From NCBI GenBank assembly GCA_903911145.1, contig CAIWCD010000018.1, positions 124,001 to 188,000 of the forward strand: a DNA stretch of 64,000 nucleotides. The letters run 5' to 3'. The notes below the pieces were generated by a model that worked only from the letters and a program-made list of their open reading frames with translations, ran no database searches and was not told the DNA's origin. Below, piece after piece: positions 23,928-34,519 of this stretch (its first letter is position 1; every line of letters begins with the position of its first letter). Source of the stretch: an uncultured delta proteobacterium (GTDB taxonomy: Bacteria > Myxococcota > Myxococcia > Myxococcales > 40CM-4-68-19). A program made the position numbers and the translations under genes.

Positions 23928-24616
23928 TCCAGCGCGCGGTCGTCATTCCGGTGCGCCTCTCGATCGGTCCGCGCGTTCTGCAGAGCACGTCGCGCGCGCT
24001 CGATGCGGACGGCATCTTCGTGCGCTGCATCGCCCCGCCGCTCACGGGTGCGCGCGTTGAGCTGCGCCTCTATCTCCCGGGCGGGCCGCCCGAAGATCTG
24101 CGCGGGGTGGTCGTCGCGGAGAAGCTTCTGCGTGACGTCGGGTGCCGCGTGCAGTTCGTCGCGCCCACCGAGTCGCAGCGTTCGCGTCTGATGCAGCTGT
24201 TCTCGCCCGTGATGCTGCCCTATGCGCGCGCACCGACGCCTCATCGCTCGCCCGGCGCGCAGTTCGAGTTGCGTGCGCTCGCTCGCGTCCCCGTCGAGCT
24301 GCGCGTGCAGTTCGAGAGCGTCGATGTCCTCAGCGAGCAGCTCGCGGTGGATCTGAGCGCCGGCGGAATGTTCGTGCGCTGCGAGCTGCAGCCGGAGCTC
24401 GACGAAGAGGTTCGGCTGCTCTTCGAGTTGCCGGGAGATGAGGCGCCGCCGCTTGCTTGCAAGGCGCTGATCGTGCGCCGTGTGACAGAGCACGAGGCGC
24501 TCGCTTCAGGGATGCTCCCGGGTGTAGGCGTCCAGTTCATCGAGGCGGATGATCTGTTCCGCGCGCGCCTCGACTCCTGGCTCGCGCGCGCGCAGGGCCT
24601 CACGCCGCTGGAGTAG
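23924..24616 (+). CDS. Double PilZ-domain protein (second of a tandem pair)
   Basis: A 230-aa paralogue of the preceding gene with the same layout: VVIPVRLSIG and LDADGIFVRC in the first barrel; ALARVPVELRVQFESVDV, VDLSAGGMFVRCELQP and VRRVTEHEA...GVGVQFIE in the second. TTG start overlaps the upstream stop (TTGA), so the two are made in near-equal amounts and could form a heterodimer. The second barrel keeps DLSAGG, but the RxxxR is not obvious, so c-di-GMP binding is uncertain. A local duplication is the simplest origin. Confidence 0.8.
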   Translation: MIQRAVVIPVRLSIGPRVLQSTSRALDADGIFVRCIAPPLTGARVELRLYLPGGPPEDLRGVVVAEKLLRDVGCRVQFVAPTESQRSRLMQLFSPVMLPYARAPTPHRSPGAQFELRALARVPVELRVQFESVDVLSEQLAVDLSAGGMFVRCELQPELDEEVRLLFELPGDEAPPLACKALIVRRVTEHEALASGMLPGVGVQFIEADDLFRARLDSWLARAQGLTPLE

Positions 24617-24644
24617 CGCGGGATTGTTCGACGCGCGCTGACCG

Positions 24645-24674
24645 TTGACGCCTCCGTCGGATCTCCGCTAGTGG
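24645..24674 (+). promoter_or_regulatory. Candidate sigma-70 promoter of the M23 peptidase gene
   Basis: TTGACG and TAGTGG are separated by 18 nt and lie 42 nt upstream of the GTG start. They are in the only intergenic gap of this stretch. The -10 is weak. Confidence 0.4.
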
Positions 24675-24716
24675 GGACCGTTTGGCTCCGTCGAGCCGCA
24701 CCGAAGTGGAGGCGCT

Positions 24717-25700
24717 GTGGACCGGTCGTACACGATCCTGCTGGTCCCGGATCGCGACGCCAAAGTTCGCAAGATTCGCGTCGAGCACCGGATGCTGGTG
24801 CGCGCCGCAGTCGCGTCTTCGCTCGTCCTCATCGGTTTCGTCTCGATGGCCGCCCACTACTTCAGCGTCATCGGCCGCGTCTCTGAAAACGGCGTCCTGC
24901 GCGCGGAGAATCTCGAGCTGCAGAACTGGAAGCACGAGGCGGAGCACAAGTTCGCGCACCTCGACGACGAGCTCGATCGGGTCAAGCGGCTCAACTCGAA
25001 CCTGCGTCACATCACGTCGCTCGGCGAGGCCGATCGCAAGCTCGGCACCACGCCGTCCGAGCCGGCGATGCTTCCCGAAGGCGCGCAGCCCGCCGGAATC
25101 AATCCGCCGCCGTCAGGCATCGGCGGGCCGTACACGGGCGCGCTCAAGGCAGGCGATGAGGGCCGGCTGCACATTCCGGAACTCGACGGCGAATCGGAGC
25201 CCGATCTCCTCGGCAAGCTCGACGAGCTCGGCAAGAAGGTGAAGGCGCAGGAGCAGGAGGCGAGAGCGCTCCAGAGCTACTTCCAGGATCAGTCCGCGCT
25301 GCTCGCCGCGGCGCCGTCGATCTGGCCCTTGCGCGGCTGGATCACCAGCGAGTTCTCGGTGCGCAACGATCCCTACACGGGAGAGAAGACGATGCACGAA
25401 GGCATGGACATCGCGGCTCCCGTCGGCACGGCGGTCCGCGCTCCCGCAGATGGCACGGTCGTCTTCAACGGCAGCGAAGGCGGTTACGGACATGTGCTCG
25501 TCATCGACCACGGCTACGGCATCAAGACCCGCTACGGCCATCTCGCGCGCATCGACGTCAAGCTCGGGGACAAGGTCAAGCGCGGCCAGTTCGTCGCCGC
25601 GGTCGGCAACACCGGGCGCAGCACCGGCCCGCACGTCCACTACGAAGTGCGCGTCAACGGCGTCGCCGACAATCCGCGCAAGTTCCTCCTCGAGGAGTAG
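24717..25700 (+). CDS. M23 family cell-wall metallopeptidase (LytM-like)
   Basis: A 327-aa inner-membrane-anchored protein. One N-terminal helix (about 27-48) leads to a coiled-coil (about 60-105), a Pro/Gly-rich linker, a second helix and the C-terminal LytM domain from about residue 205. Zn ligands are His227 and Asp231 (HEGMD) and His308 (HVHYE, with His306 as the catalytic partner). The full set of catalytic residues suggests an active endopeptidase that cuts peptidoglycan cross-links rather than an EnvC-like activator. GTG start is preceded by GGAGG. It lies just upstream of secA but with a separate promoter between. Confidence 0.9.
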   Translation: MDRSYTILLVPDRDAKVRKIRVEHRMLVRAAVASSLVLIGFVSMAAHYFSVIGRVSENGVLRAENLELQNWKHEAEHKFAHLDDELDRVKRLNSNLRHITSLGEADRKLGTTPSEPAMLPEGAQPAGINPPPSGIGGPYTGALKAGDEGRLHIPELDGESEPDLLGKLDELGKKVKAQEQEARALQSYFQDQSALLAAAPSIWPLRGWITSEFSVRNDPYTGEKTMHEGMDIAAPVGTAVRAPADGTVVFNGSEGGYGHVLVIDHGYGIKTRYGHLARIDVKLGDKVKRGQFVAAVGNTGRSTGPHVHYEVRVNGVADNPRKFLLEE

Positions 25701-25736
25701 CCGTCACCGGGCGCGCTTCTCCGGCGTTCTCCCTGC

Positions 25737-25764
25737 TTGACAAGCGGCCGTCGCTCCCTATCTT
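25737..25764 (+). promoter_or_regulatory. Candidate sigma-70 promoter of secA
   Basis: A consensus -35 TTGACA and a TATCTT -10 are 16 nt apart, ending 38 nt before the secA ATG. Confidence 0.6.
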
Positions 25765-25802
25765 CCGCCCTCTTTACGCACGCACGTCCTGCCCAAGGCG
25801 CC

Positions 25803-28820
<3,018 letters not shown>

Positions 28821-28874
28821 GGAGTGTTCTCGTCGAGCCTTACGCCTGCGCTCGCGACCGAGTAGAATGCGGCG

Positions 28875-29066
28875 ATGGACGCGCTGCGACGCCACGACAT
28901 CGAACTCGCCCGCGCGACGCCTCCCGAGGAGCGTGCGCGCCAGGCGCTCGAGGCGATGCGCACCGGGATTCGCTTGAAGCGCGCTGGCCTGCGCGCACGG
29001 CTGCCGAACGCGATGGACGAAGAGATCGAAGCTGAGCTGCGCCGCTGGCTCGAACGCAATGAGTGA
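28875..29066 (+). CDS. Small hypothetical protein, possible partner of the nucleotidyltransferase
   Basis: A 63-aa, charged, mostly helical protein (many Arg, Glu, Ala, Leu). I recognise no family. It resembles in size and composition the small proteins encoded before nucleotidyltransferase toxins. Its stop lies inside the first codons of the next gene (8-nt overlap), which argues for coupled expression. A TAGAAT about 7 nt upstream could be a -10 element. Confidence 0.6.
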   Translation: MDALRRHDIELARATPPEERARQALEAMRTGIRLKRAGLRARLPNAMDEEIEAELRRWLERNE

Positions 29067-29652
29067 GTCTTCGCCCGAGTCCGCGCTTGCGCTGGTCGCA
29101 GCTGAACTGTTGCGGCGCGGCCAGCCGTTCGCGTTGGTCGGAGGACTCGCTGTCTCAATCCGCGGCGAGGTCCGCTTCACGCGCGACGTTGATCTCGCAA
29201 TTGTCGTCGCCAGCGATGCTCAGACGGAAGCTCTCGTGCGCGACCTCGCGCCAGCTGGCTACTCGGTGCTCGCGCTCGTCGAGCAGGAGGAGCGTCATCG
29301 TCTCGCGACGGTTCGCCTGCGTTCGCCGAATGGGATCGTCATCGATCTGCTCGCGGCCAGCGCCGGGATTGAACGCGAGGTGGTGGAGCGCGCAGGTCCG
29401 ATTGCCATCGAAGGGGCCGGCACGATTCCAGTGGCGCGCGCGGAGGAGCTCCTCGCGCTGAAGATTCTTTCGATGACCGATGCGCGACCGAATGACCGCT
29501 CGGACGCTCTGTCGTTGCTCGCGGTGAATCCTGAACTCGACCTGCACGTCGTGCGCGACCTGCTTGCGCGCATCACGGAGCGTGGATTTCATCGCAACCA
29601 GGATCTCGCAGCGAAGCTCGCGGGCCTGCTCGCGCTGCGCTCTCTGCTTTAG
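29059..29652 (+). CDS. AbiEii/MNT-like nucleotidyltransferase
   Basis: A 197-aa protein with the nucleotidyltransferase core: FALVGGLAVSIRGEVRFTRDVDLAIVV, i.e. Gly28-Gly29 and the Asp43-x-Asp45 metal pair. A later acidic strand is NGIVIDLLAAS, and the helix AEELLALKILSM has a Lys common in the AbiEii/DUF1814 group. Such proteins act as toxins or modification enzymes (NMPylation of tRNA or of the partner). The upstream 63-aa gene could be its antitoxin, but neither protein is close enough to a named pair to be sure. The stop codon TAG lies inside the left end of a MITE-like element, so the native C-terminus may have been changed. Confidence 0.72.
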   Translation: MSESSPESALALVAAELLRRGQPFALVGGLAVSIRGEVRFTRDVDLAIVVASDAQTEALVRDLAPAGYSVLALVEQEERHRLATVRLRSPNGIVIDLLAASAGIEREVVERAGPIAIEGAGTIPVARAEELLALKILSMTDARPNDRSDALSLLAVNPELDLHVVRDLLARITERGFHRNQDLAAKLAGLLALRSLL

Positions 29653-29816
29653 AGCACATCTCATAACCCCTCCCGTCGCGCCGCCAGCCGATTCGAGGCG
29701 CAACGCCGCCTCTCTCCTCGTTGCCGTACCACTCGGTACGCCGCCTCGTCGTTCGTTGCGCTGCTTGCGTCTCGGCTGCGGAAACCGCTCGGTCCGGGGT
29801 TATGAGATGTGCTCTA
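29650..29816. mobile_element. MITE-like element with perfect 21-bp terminal inverted repeats
   Basis: The left end TAGAGCACATCTCATAACCCC (29650-29670, first 20 of 21 nt: TAGAGCACATCTCATAACCC) is repeated inverted and exactly at 29796-29816. The element is 167 bp, carries no gene, and has an inner hairpin CGTACC-ACTC-GGTACG at 29725-29740 and a partly self-complementary interior. Each end carries TA, as expected for a TA target duplication of the IS630/Tc1 type. The TAG at each end is used as a stop codon by the convergent flanking genes. The parent transposase is not in the window. Confidence 0.75.
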
Positions 29817-30209
29817 GCCGCCCATCGGCGAGCAGAGCTCGACGAGGAAGCCGTCGAGATCGCGCACGTACGAGACGGTCTGGCCCCACGGCTTCTGCAT
29901 GGGCGTAAGCGCGATCGTGGCGCCTGCTGCGACTGCGCGACGGAACGCGGCCTCGACGTCGCTCGTGACGAGCCCGACCTCTGCAGACGCGGCGCGATCG
30001 CTCAGTCGATTCGGCGCGACCAGCTTCGCGACGGGCGTGAACTGCTCGTTCGCAAATGCGAGCGCCGTCGTGCCCGTTTCCATCTCCGCGTACATCCCGC
30101 TCTCGTGGAGAAACCGCCGCGTGAGGCCGAATGCGCGCTCGTAGAACTCGACCGAGCGCGAGACATCGGGGACGTAGATGATCAGGTAGCCAAGCTTGAT
30201 GTCGGTCAT
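29814..30209 (-). CDS. VOC (glyoxalase/bleomycin resistance) superfamily protein
   Basis: A 131-aa protein with two beta-alpha-beta-beta-beta modules: IKLGYLIIYVPDVSRSVEFYE opens the first, EVGLVTSDVEAAFRRAVAAG and YVRDLDGFLVELCSP close the second. Candidate metal ligands are few: the late Glu in LVELCSP is present, but an early His is not seen, so the enzymatic type is not clear. Its stop codon TAG comes from the right end of the MITE-like element. It has its own 3' convergence with the nucleotidyltransferase gene. Confidence 0.85.
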   Translation of the reverse strand: MTDIKLGYLIIYVPDVSRSVEFYERAFGLTRRFLHESGMYAEMETGTTALAFANEQFTPVAKLVAPNRLSDRAASAEVGLVTSDVEAAFRRAVAAGATIALTPMQKPWGQTVSYVRDLDGFLVELCSPMGG

Positions 30210-30245
30210 GGAATGTCCCTCGAGCGTTGCGTTTCGGGATCGCTG

Positions 30246-30279
30246 GCTTGATTGGCTACACGCGTCCGCGCAATCAAGC
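30246..30279. terminator. Hairpin between two minus-strand genes
   Basis: GCTTGATTG and CAATCAAGC form a 9-bp stem with a 16-nt loop in the gap downstream of the 30282-30779 gene. A third partial copy, GCTTGATTC, is at 30298. No T-tract, so terminator function is only inferred. Confidence 0.35.
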
Positions 30280-30281
30280 GG

Positions 30282-30779
30282 TCAGAGACTAGGGCTCGCT
30301 TGATTCGCTTTCGGTGCAAACATGGAAACTAGTTCCGGCACGGACTTGGTGTTCGCGAGAGTCTTCTTGAGCGTGAACAGCGGAAATGGACCGTTCACCA
30401 AGTGGAGAAATATTGCGTAGCCTCGCCCGCCAATGTCTCTGATTTCGAGCCGCTCGATCTCTGCGAACGATATGGTCTGCGCGATCGAACTTGCCGGAAA
30501 GAAACCTCGGGTGGTGAGCCGGATCTCGCGGAGAACGGTGTCGAAGATGACGAGGCGGCGCGGCGAGCCGAGCAGGACATAGACGGCAACGGCAATGAAA
30601 AACGAGATGAACCAAGGGTTGTTCGTCCGGATCCCCAAGTGCCCGAGGAGCGCGACGCCGAACGCGAGCAGGGGAAATCCCGACCAGCGGCTGCGCCAGC
30701 TGAGAGCGCCCTCGCTCGTTCCATCAGGTCGGCGTGCAACAAAATGCATCGCGGGTGGGTAGGCCAACCGCTTGAGCAT
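30282..30779 (-). CDS. Hypothetical two-helix membrane protein
   Basis: A 165-aa protein I do not recognise. Two adjacent hydrophobic helices (about 33-50 and 55-72) are followed by a C-terminal beta-rich region ([35 protein letters not shown]) laid out like the PH-like domains of bacterial membrane proteins. An internal ATG (residue 11) could be the start. It is noticeably less GC-rich in places than its neighbours. It is divergent from rpsB, with a 219-nt gap between. Confidence 0.65.
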   Translation of the reverse strand: MLKRLAYPPAMHFVARRPDGTSEGALSWRSRWSGFPLLAFGVALLGHLGIRTNNPWFISFFIAVAVYVLLGSPRRLVIFDTVLREIRLTTRGFFPASSIAQTISFAEIERLEIRDIGGRGYAIFLHLVNGPFPLFTLKKTLANTKSVPELVSMFAPKANQASPSL

Positions 30780-30829
30780 TTCAATTCGAAACTGATTTCG
30801 GTCGCGAGCGTCGTTTGCGCCGCCCTCTC

Positions 30830-30858
30830 TTGCGCCCGCGCCGCCCCTCTGCTAGATC
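30830..30858 (+). promoter_or_regulatory. Candidate sigma-70 promoter of rpsB
   Basis: TTGCGC and TAGATC are 17 nt apart. The start site would leave a leader of about 135 nt before rpsB, long enough for ribosomal-protein control, though no known leader structure is evident. The Shine-Dalgarno is the very strong GGAGGTGGAGGAG at 30977-30989. Confidence 0.5.
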
Positions 30859-30998
30859 GCCGCGCCCCTCAATGCACAGAGAGGGCCGCGTCATTCGTGG
30901 CGCGAAATCACGCACACTTCCCGATCCGCACGGGGTTCCCAGGAGCATTCCGCTTCAGGGCCTGCGCGGGCGCGACGGAGGTGGAGGAGAAAAAAACG

Positions 30999-32006
30999 AT
31001 GTCTGAGAACACGCAAGTCGCTCCGGAAATGAAGGCAGCAATGGCCCCCGCGCAGGGCATCACCATGCGCCAGCTGCTCGAGGCGGGCGTTCACTTCGGC
31101 CACCAGACCAAGCGCTGGAACCCGAAGATGAAGCCGTACATCTTCGGCGCCCGCAACGGCATCTACATCGTCGATCTGCAGAAGACGGTGAAGCTCGCGC
31201 GCGAGGCGTTCAAGTTCGTCAGCGACATCTGCGCGCAGGGCGGCTCGGTGCTGTTCGTCGGCACCAAGAAGCAGGCGCAGGACACGGTCATCGAGGAGGC
31301 GAATCGCGCCGGGCAGTTCCACGTGACCACGCGCTGGCTGGGCGGCACGCTCACCAACTTCAAGACCATCAAGAGCGGCATCGACCGCCTCAAGTCGCTC
31401 GAGAAGATGTCGACCGACGGGACGTTCGAGCGCCTGCCGAAGAAGGAAGTCGCGGTTCTCCAGGGCGAGATGGACAAGCTCAAGAAGAACATGGGCGGCA
31501 TCCAGGAGATGTCGCGCCTGCCCGGCTGCCTCTTCGTGATCGACCCGAAGAAGGAAGAGATCGCGATCTCCGAGGCGACCCGTCTCGGCATTCCGATCGT
31601 CGGGCTCGTTGACACCAACTGCGATCCGTCGGGCATCGACCACGTCATCCCGGGCAACGACGACGCGATCCGCTCGATCCGTCTGTTCTGCGGCAAGATC
31701 GCGGACGCGGCCATCGAAGGGCGCGCACGCTACGTCGCGCACCACGGCAGCGAGGCCCAGGACAACAACGAGGCCGCGGCCGGTGATGACCGCGATGCAG
31801 CCAGCGAGCGTCGTCCGGGCCGTGGCGCCCGCGGTGCACGCAGCGGCCGTGGTGGTGCAGGTGGTGCGGGCGATACGCGCCGCGCTCCCGCTCGCCGCGA
31901 GGGTCCGGGACCGGACGTCGAAGTGGTCCGCAAGCCTTCGCTCAACGGCGAGGACAGCGTGGACGCCGCTGCCGCCGAGGGCACCGAGACGCCTGCCGAA
32001 GCGTAA
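30999..32006 (+). CDS. rpsB: 30S ribosomal protein uS2, with Arg/Gly-rich C-terminal extension
   Basis: A 335-aa S2 protein. Family blocks are [68 protein letters not shown] and [20 protein letters not shown]. The ATG after the strong Shine-Dalgarno gives about 22 extra N-terminal residues before the conserved start. After about residue 250 there is an 85-residue disordered tail with [18 protein letters not shown], acidic patches and an Ala/Glu end. Such a tail is absent from E. coli S2 (241 aa). S2 sits on the 30S solvent side near S1. tsf follows, as in most bacteria. Confidence 0.97.
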   Translation: MSENTQVAPEMKAAMAPAQGITMRQLLEAGVHFGHQTKRWNPKMKPYIFGARNGIYIVDLQKTVKLAREAFKFVSDICAQGGSVLFVGTKKQAQDTVIEEANRAGQFHVTTRWLGGTLTNFKTIKSGIDRLKSLEKMSTDGTFERLPKKEVAVLQGEMDKLKKNMGGIQEMSRLPGCLFVIDPKKEEIAISEATRLGIPIVGLVDTNCDPSGIDHVIPGNDDAIRSIRLFCGKIADAAIEGRARYVAHHGSEAQDNNEAAAGDDRDAASERRPGRGARGARSGRGGAGGAGDTRRAPARREGPGPDVEVVRKPSLNGEDSVDAAAAEGTETPAEA

Positions 32007-32027
32007 AGCCTTCGCGCAAGTCTCTTT

Positions 32028-32078
32028 CGGCCTCCGGCATTCACGGCACACCGCCGCTGAACGCCCGGAGGCCGTTTC
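32028..32078 (+). terminator. Intrinsic-terminator-like hairpin between rpsB and tsf
   Basis: CGGCCTCCGG and CCGGAGGCCG pair over 10 bp with a 27-nt loop and are followed by TTTCATT. Placed 22 nt after the rpsB stop, it may end part of the transcripts and so set the rpsB:tsf ratio. Confidence 0.5.
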
Positions 32079-32098
32079 ATTCGAGTCGAATCCAGATA

Positions 32099-32116
32099 GT
32101 TTGCACTCAAACGATC
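32099..32116. repeat. Dispersed repeat, short centre-deleted form
   Basis: GTTTGCACTCAAACGATC is the reverse complement of the outer parts of the full repeat, with about 14 central nt (CCAAT-N-ATTGG and flanks) removed. GTTTG/CAAAC makes a small hairpin. It lies 55 nt before the tsf start. Confidence 0.6.
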
Positions 32117-32170
32117 AACCGCTGGCCCGCTCCTGGCGCGGCCGGGCGAACACACGGATAGGAAACAGCA

Positions 32171-32833
32171 ATGGCTGAGATCACGTCGGCAATGGTCAAG
32201 GAACTCCGCGAGAAGACCTCTGCGGGAATGATGGACTGCAAGAAGGCGCTCGAGGCGACGCAGGGCGATCTGACGAAGGCGATCGACTGGCTGCGCGAGA
32301 AGGGCCTCTCGACGGCGGCGAAGAAGTCGGGACGCTCGGCGACGGAGGGCATGGTCGGCCACTACATCCACATGGGCGGCAAGATCGGCGTGCTCGTCGA
32401 GGTGAACAGCGAGACCGACTTCACCGCGCGCAACGAGACGTTCCAGGCGCTCGTGAAGGACATCGCGATGCAGATCGCGGCGATGAATCCGCAGTACGTT
32501 CGGCGCGAGGAAGTTCCGGCCGAGGTGATCGAGAACGAGAAGAAGATCGCGCGCGTGCAGCTGCTCGAGTCGGGCAAGCCCGAGGCGATGCTGGAGAAGA
32601 TCCTGCCGGGCAAGCTCGACAAGTTCTTCAAGGAGGTCTGCTTGATGGAGCAGATCTTCTTCAAGGATCCGAATGGCAAGAAGAGCGTGCAGGACGAGCT
32701 CACCGAGGTGATCGCGAAGATCGGCGAGAACATGACCGTGCGCCGCTTCACGCGCATGGCGCTCGGCGAGGGGCTCAAGAAGGAGGCGAAGGACTTCGCG
32801 GCGGAAGTGAGCGCGGCGGTCGCGGCGAGCTAG
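32171..32833 (+). CDS. tsf: Translation elongation factor Ts (short form)
   Basis: A 220-aa guanine-nucleotide exchange factor for EF-Tu. The UBA-like N-terminus is MVKELREKTSAGMMDCKKAL, with the invariant TGAGMMDCK-type stretch. VNSETDFTARNETF is the TDFV-like motif that opens the EF-Tu nucleotide site. At 220 aa it lacks much of the second coiled-coil subdomain found in the 283-aa E. coli protein, a form common in many phyla. Downstream of rpsB with a hairpin between. Confidence 0.97.
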   Translation: MAEITSAMVKELREKTSAGMMDCKKALEATQGDLTKAIDWLREKGLSTAAKKSGRSATEGMVGHYIHMGGKIGVLVEVNSETDFTARNETFQALVKDIAMQIAAMNPQYVRREEVPAEVIENEKKIARVQLLESGKPEAMLEKILPGKLDKFFKEVCLMEQIFFKDPNGKKSVQDELTEVIAKIGENMTVRRFTRMALGEGLKKEAKDFAAEVSAAVAAS

Positions 32834-32855
32834 TCTCTACTTAGTGTTCGATGTA

Positions 32856-33071
32856 CACGAAGGGCGCGCTTGCCTCTCGGGGCGAGGCGCCTTTTGTGCT
32901 TCGGCGTGGTGGGCGGCCGGCGGATCCGATCCATTTTTCCGTGCTCGCTTCTCGGTCCCCGCAAGGGGGACCTGCGAGGCTGCGACGCGGCAAAAATGGA
33001 TCGGACTCCCGCCGGCCTGTGTGGCCGAGCAACAGCGCGGCAAGATGCACGAGAGGCGAGCGTGCTTCGTG
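32856..33071. repeat. 216-bp symmetric foldback element between tsf and the DUF3052 gene
   Basis: This 311-nt gap (32834-33144) holds no convincing gene. From outside in, CACGAAG...TTGCCTCTCG pairs with CGAGAGGCGAG...CTTCGTG, GGCCGGCGGATCCGATCC with its counterpart near 32990-33022, CATTTTT with AAAAATG, and GGTCCCC (32954-32960) with GGGGACC (32966-32972) around a GCAAG loop. The arms are imperfect, but their midpoint (32963.5) falls exactly on the central loop. The RNA would be a long hairpin; as DNA it may be a foldback mobile element or a tsf terminator. Confidence 0.65.
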
Positions 33072-33144
33072 ATGGCGCGTGGGATACGTGCTGAGGCGCG
33101 GCCTCCGGCTGGGGGACCGATCAAGAGCGGAAGGAGCGGGGTGG

Positions 33145-33513
33145 ATGGTGAAGAGCGTGGCGGAAAAGATGCTGCTCAAGCCGGGGCAGCGGGTGCGGAT
33201 CGTTGGGGTACCCACGGATCTCGATGCGCTGTTTGTTGGTGTACCGCGGGCGAAGACGGCCGTGGCGGCCGAGGTGATTCTGCTCTTTGCCACGCAGCGT
33301 GCGGCACTGGAGAAGTCTCTCTCGACGCTGCTCGCGACGGCGCGCAAGAAGCGGATCTGGATTGCGTATCCGAAGGCGGGGCAGCTGGAGAGTGACTTGA
33401 ATCGTGACCTGCTCCACGACGAACTGGAATCGTTGGGGTTCAAAGCATTTCGCCAGATCGCGCTGGATGCGGTCTGGAGCGCGTTGGCGTTTTCGGGGAG
33501 GGAGTCGGCATGA
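33145..33513 (+). CDS. DUF3052 family protein
   Basis: A 122-aa protein. MLLKPGQRVRIVGVP, a middle strand AEVILLFATQRAALEKSL and the end RKKRIWIAYPKAG...DLNRDLLHDEL followed by GLKAFRQ-like sequence match DUF3052 proteins, whose function is unknown. ATG at 33145; GTG at 33141 lies out of frame with it. Its stop overlaps the hemF start (ATGA). The codons for IVGVPTD and LFVGVPR contain AT-rich strings like the dispersed repeat (GATCGTTGGGGTACCC; TTTGTTGGTGTACC). Confidence 0.78.
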   Translation: MVKSVAEKMLLKPGQRVRIVGVPTDLDALFVGVPRAKTAVAAEVILLFATQRAALEKSLSTLLATARKKRIWIAYPKAGQLESDLNRDLLHDELESLGFKAFRQIALDAVWSALAFSGRESA

Positions 33514-34457
33514 GCGAATTGCGCGAAGAGGTGGAGAGCTACTTTCGTGGTCTGCGTGATCGCATCTGCACGCGTCTGGGCGAGCTCGATGGCGGCGCGT
33601 TCGTGCGCACGTCGTGGGAGCGGGAGGGTGGCGGCGGCGGGGAGATGAGCGAGATTCGCGGTGCGCTGTTCGAGAAGGGCGGGTGCAATTTCTCGGCGGT
33701 GCGCGGCGGGCGATATCCGAGCGTGCCGAGTGTCGCGAGTGCGCAGGGGGAGGGGAGCACGGGCGCGCATGGAGCGGGCGCGGATGTCGCAAACCCGCGC
33801 CCAGCAAGGTCGGCAGAGGATCGCGCGCGCGACGATGCGGCGCTTGGGATCCTTCCGCCGCGGCCCGAAGAGCTGGCCGGAAAGGAGTTCTTCGCGACCG
33901 GCGTCTCGCTGGTGATCCATCCGCGCAATCCGTTCGTGCCCGTCGTGCATATGAACGTGCGCTATCTCGAAGTCGGCGGGCTGGGATGGTTCGGCGGCGG
34001 AACCGATCTGACGCCGTGCCGTCCATTTGCCGAGGACACCGCGCACTTCCATGCGACCTGCGAAAAGGCGCTCGCGCCTCATGGCGCCGCGCTCTATCCG
34101 CGCTGTTCCCAGTGGGCGAAGGACTACTTCTTCATCGCGCATCGCAAGAGCGAGCGGGGCGTCGGCGGCATCTTCTTCGACTACCTGCGCGGAACTCCTT
34201 TGCACTCAAACGATCTGCGCGCAGCCTTTTCCGTCGTGCAGAGCGTCGGCGATTCGTTTCTCGATGCCTACGCACCGCTCGTCGAGAAGCGGCGCGACAC
34301 GCCTTACACAGAGGCGGAGCGGCAGGAGCAGCTGCGCTGGCGTGGGAGATATGTCGAGTTCAACCTCGTCTACGATCGCGGCACGATCTTCGGTCTCAAG
34401 ACGGGCGGAAACGTCGAGGCGATCTTCATGTCGCTGCCGCCGCTGGTGAGCTGGTAG
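33510..34457 (+). CDS. hemF: Oxygen-dependent coproporphyrinogen III oxidase
   Basis: A 315-aa cytosolic enzyme that makes protoporphyrinogen IX from coproporphyrinogen III with O2. Signatures are TGVSLVIHPRNPFVPVVHMN, GWFGGGTDLTPCRPF, KDYFFIAHRKSERGVGGIFF, and RWRGRYVEFNLVYDRGTIFG ending in SLPP. Compared with E. coli HemF there is an insertion of about 45 low-complexity residues after GGRYPSVPSV (about 70-118), and four extra residues LHSN near 232-235 encoded by a short-form copy of the dispersed repeat. ATG overlaps the DUF3052 stop. Aerobic haem synthesis implies an oxygen-using cell. Confidence 0.95.
   Translation: MSELREEVESYFRGLRDRICTRLGELDGGAFVRTSWEREGGGGGEMSEIRGALFEKGGCNFSAVRGGRYPSVPSVASAQGEGSTGAHGAGADVANPRPARSAEDRARDDAALGILPPRPEELAGKEFFATGVSLVIHPRNPFVPVVHMNVRYLEVGGLGWFGGGTDLTPCRPFAEDTAHFHATCEKALAPHGAALYPRCSQWAKDYFFIAHRKSERGVGGIFFDYLRGTPLHSNDLRAAFSVVQSVGDSFLDAYAPLVEKRRDTPYTEAERQEQLRWRGRYVEFNLVYDRGTIFGLKTGGNVEAIFMSLPPLVSW
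34199..34215. repeat. Dispersed repeat, short form inside hemF
   Basis: TTTGCACTCAAACGATC is identical to the 32099-32116 copy over 17 nt. It adds LHSND to HemF at a point where E. coli HemF is shorter. Confidence 0.7.
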
Positions 34458-34519
34458 GCGGGCGTGGCTTTCGCTCTCATTGACAGTCCTCTCTGGCACG
34501 CCCTACAACGCCCCTCCTG

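Noticed and set aside
30999-32833. Frameshift or split of rpsB-tsf
   Set aside because: Both frames are intact from start to stop with all family blocks; the long S2 tail is in frame.
32837-33124. Minus-strand 95-codon frame in the tsf-DUF3052 gap as a gene
   Set aside because: It lies entirely on the foldback element and its sequence simply translates the inverted repeats.
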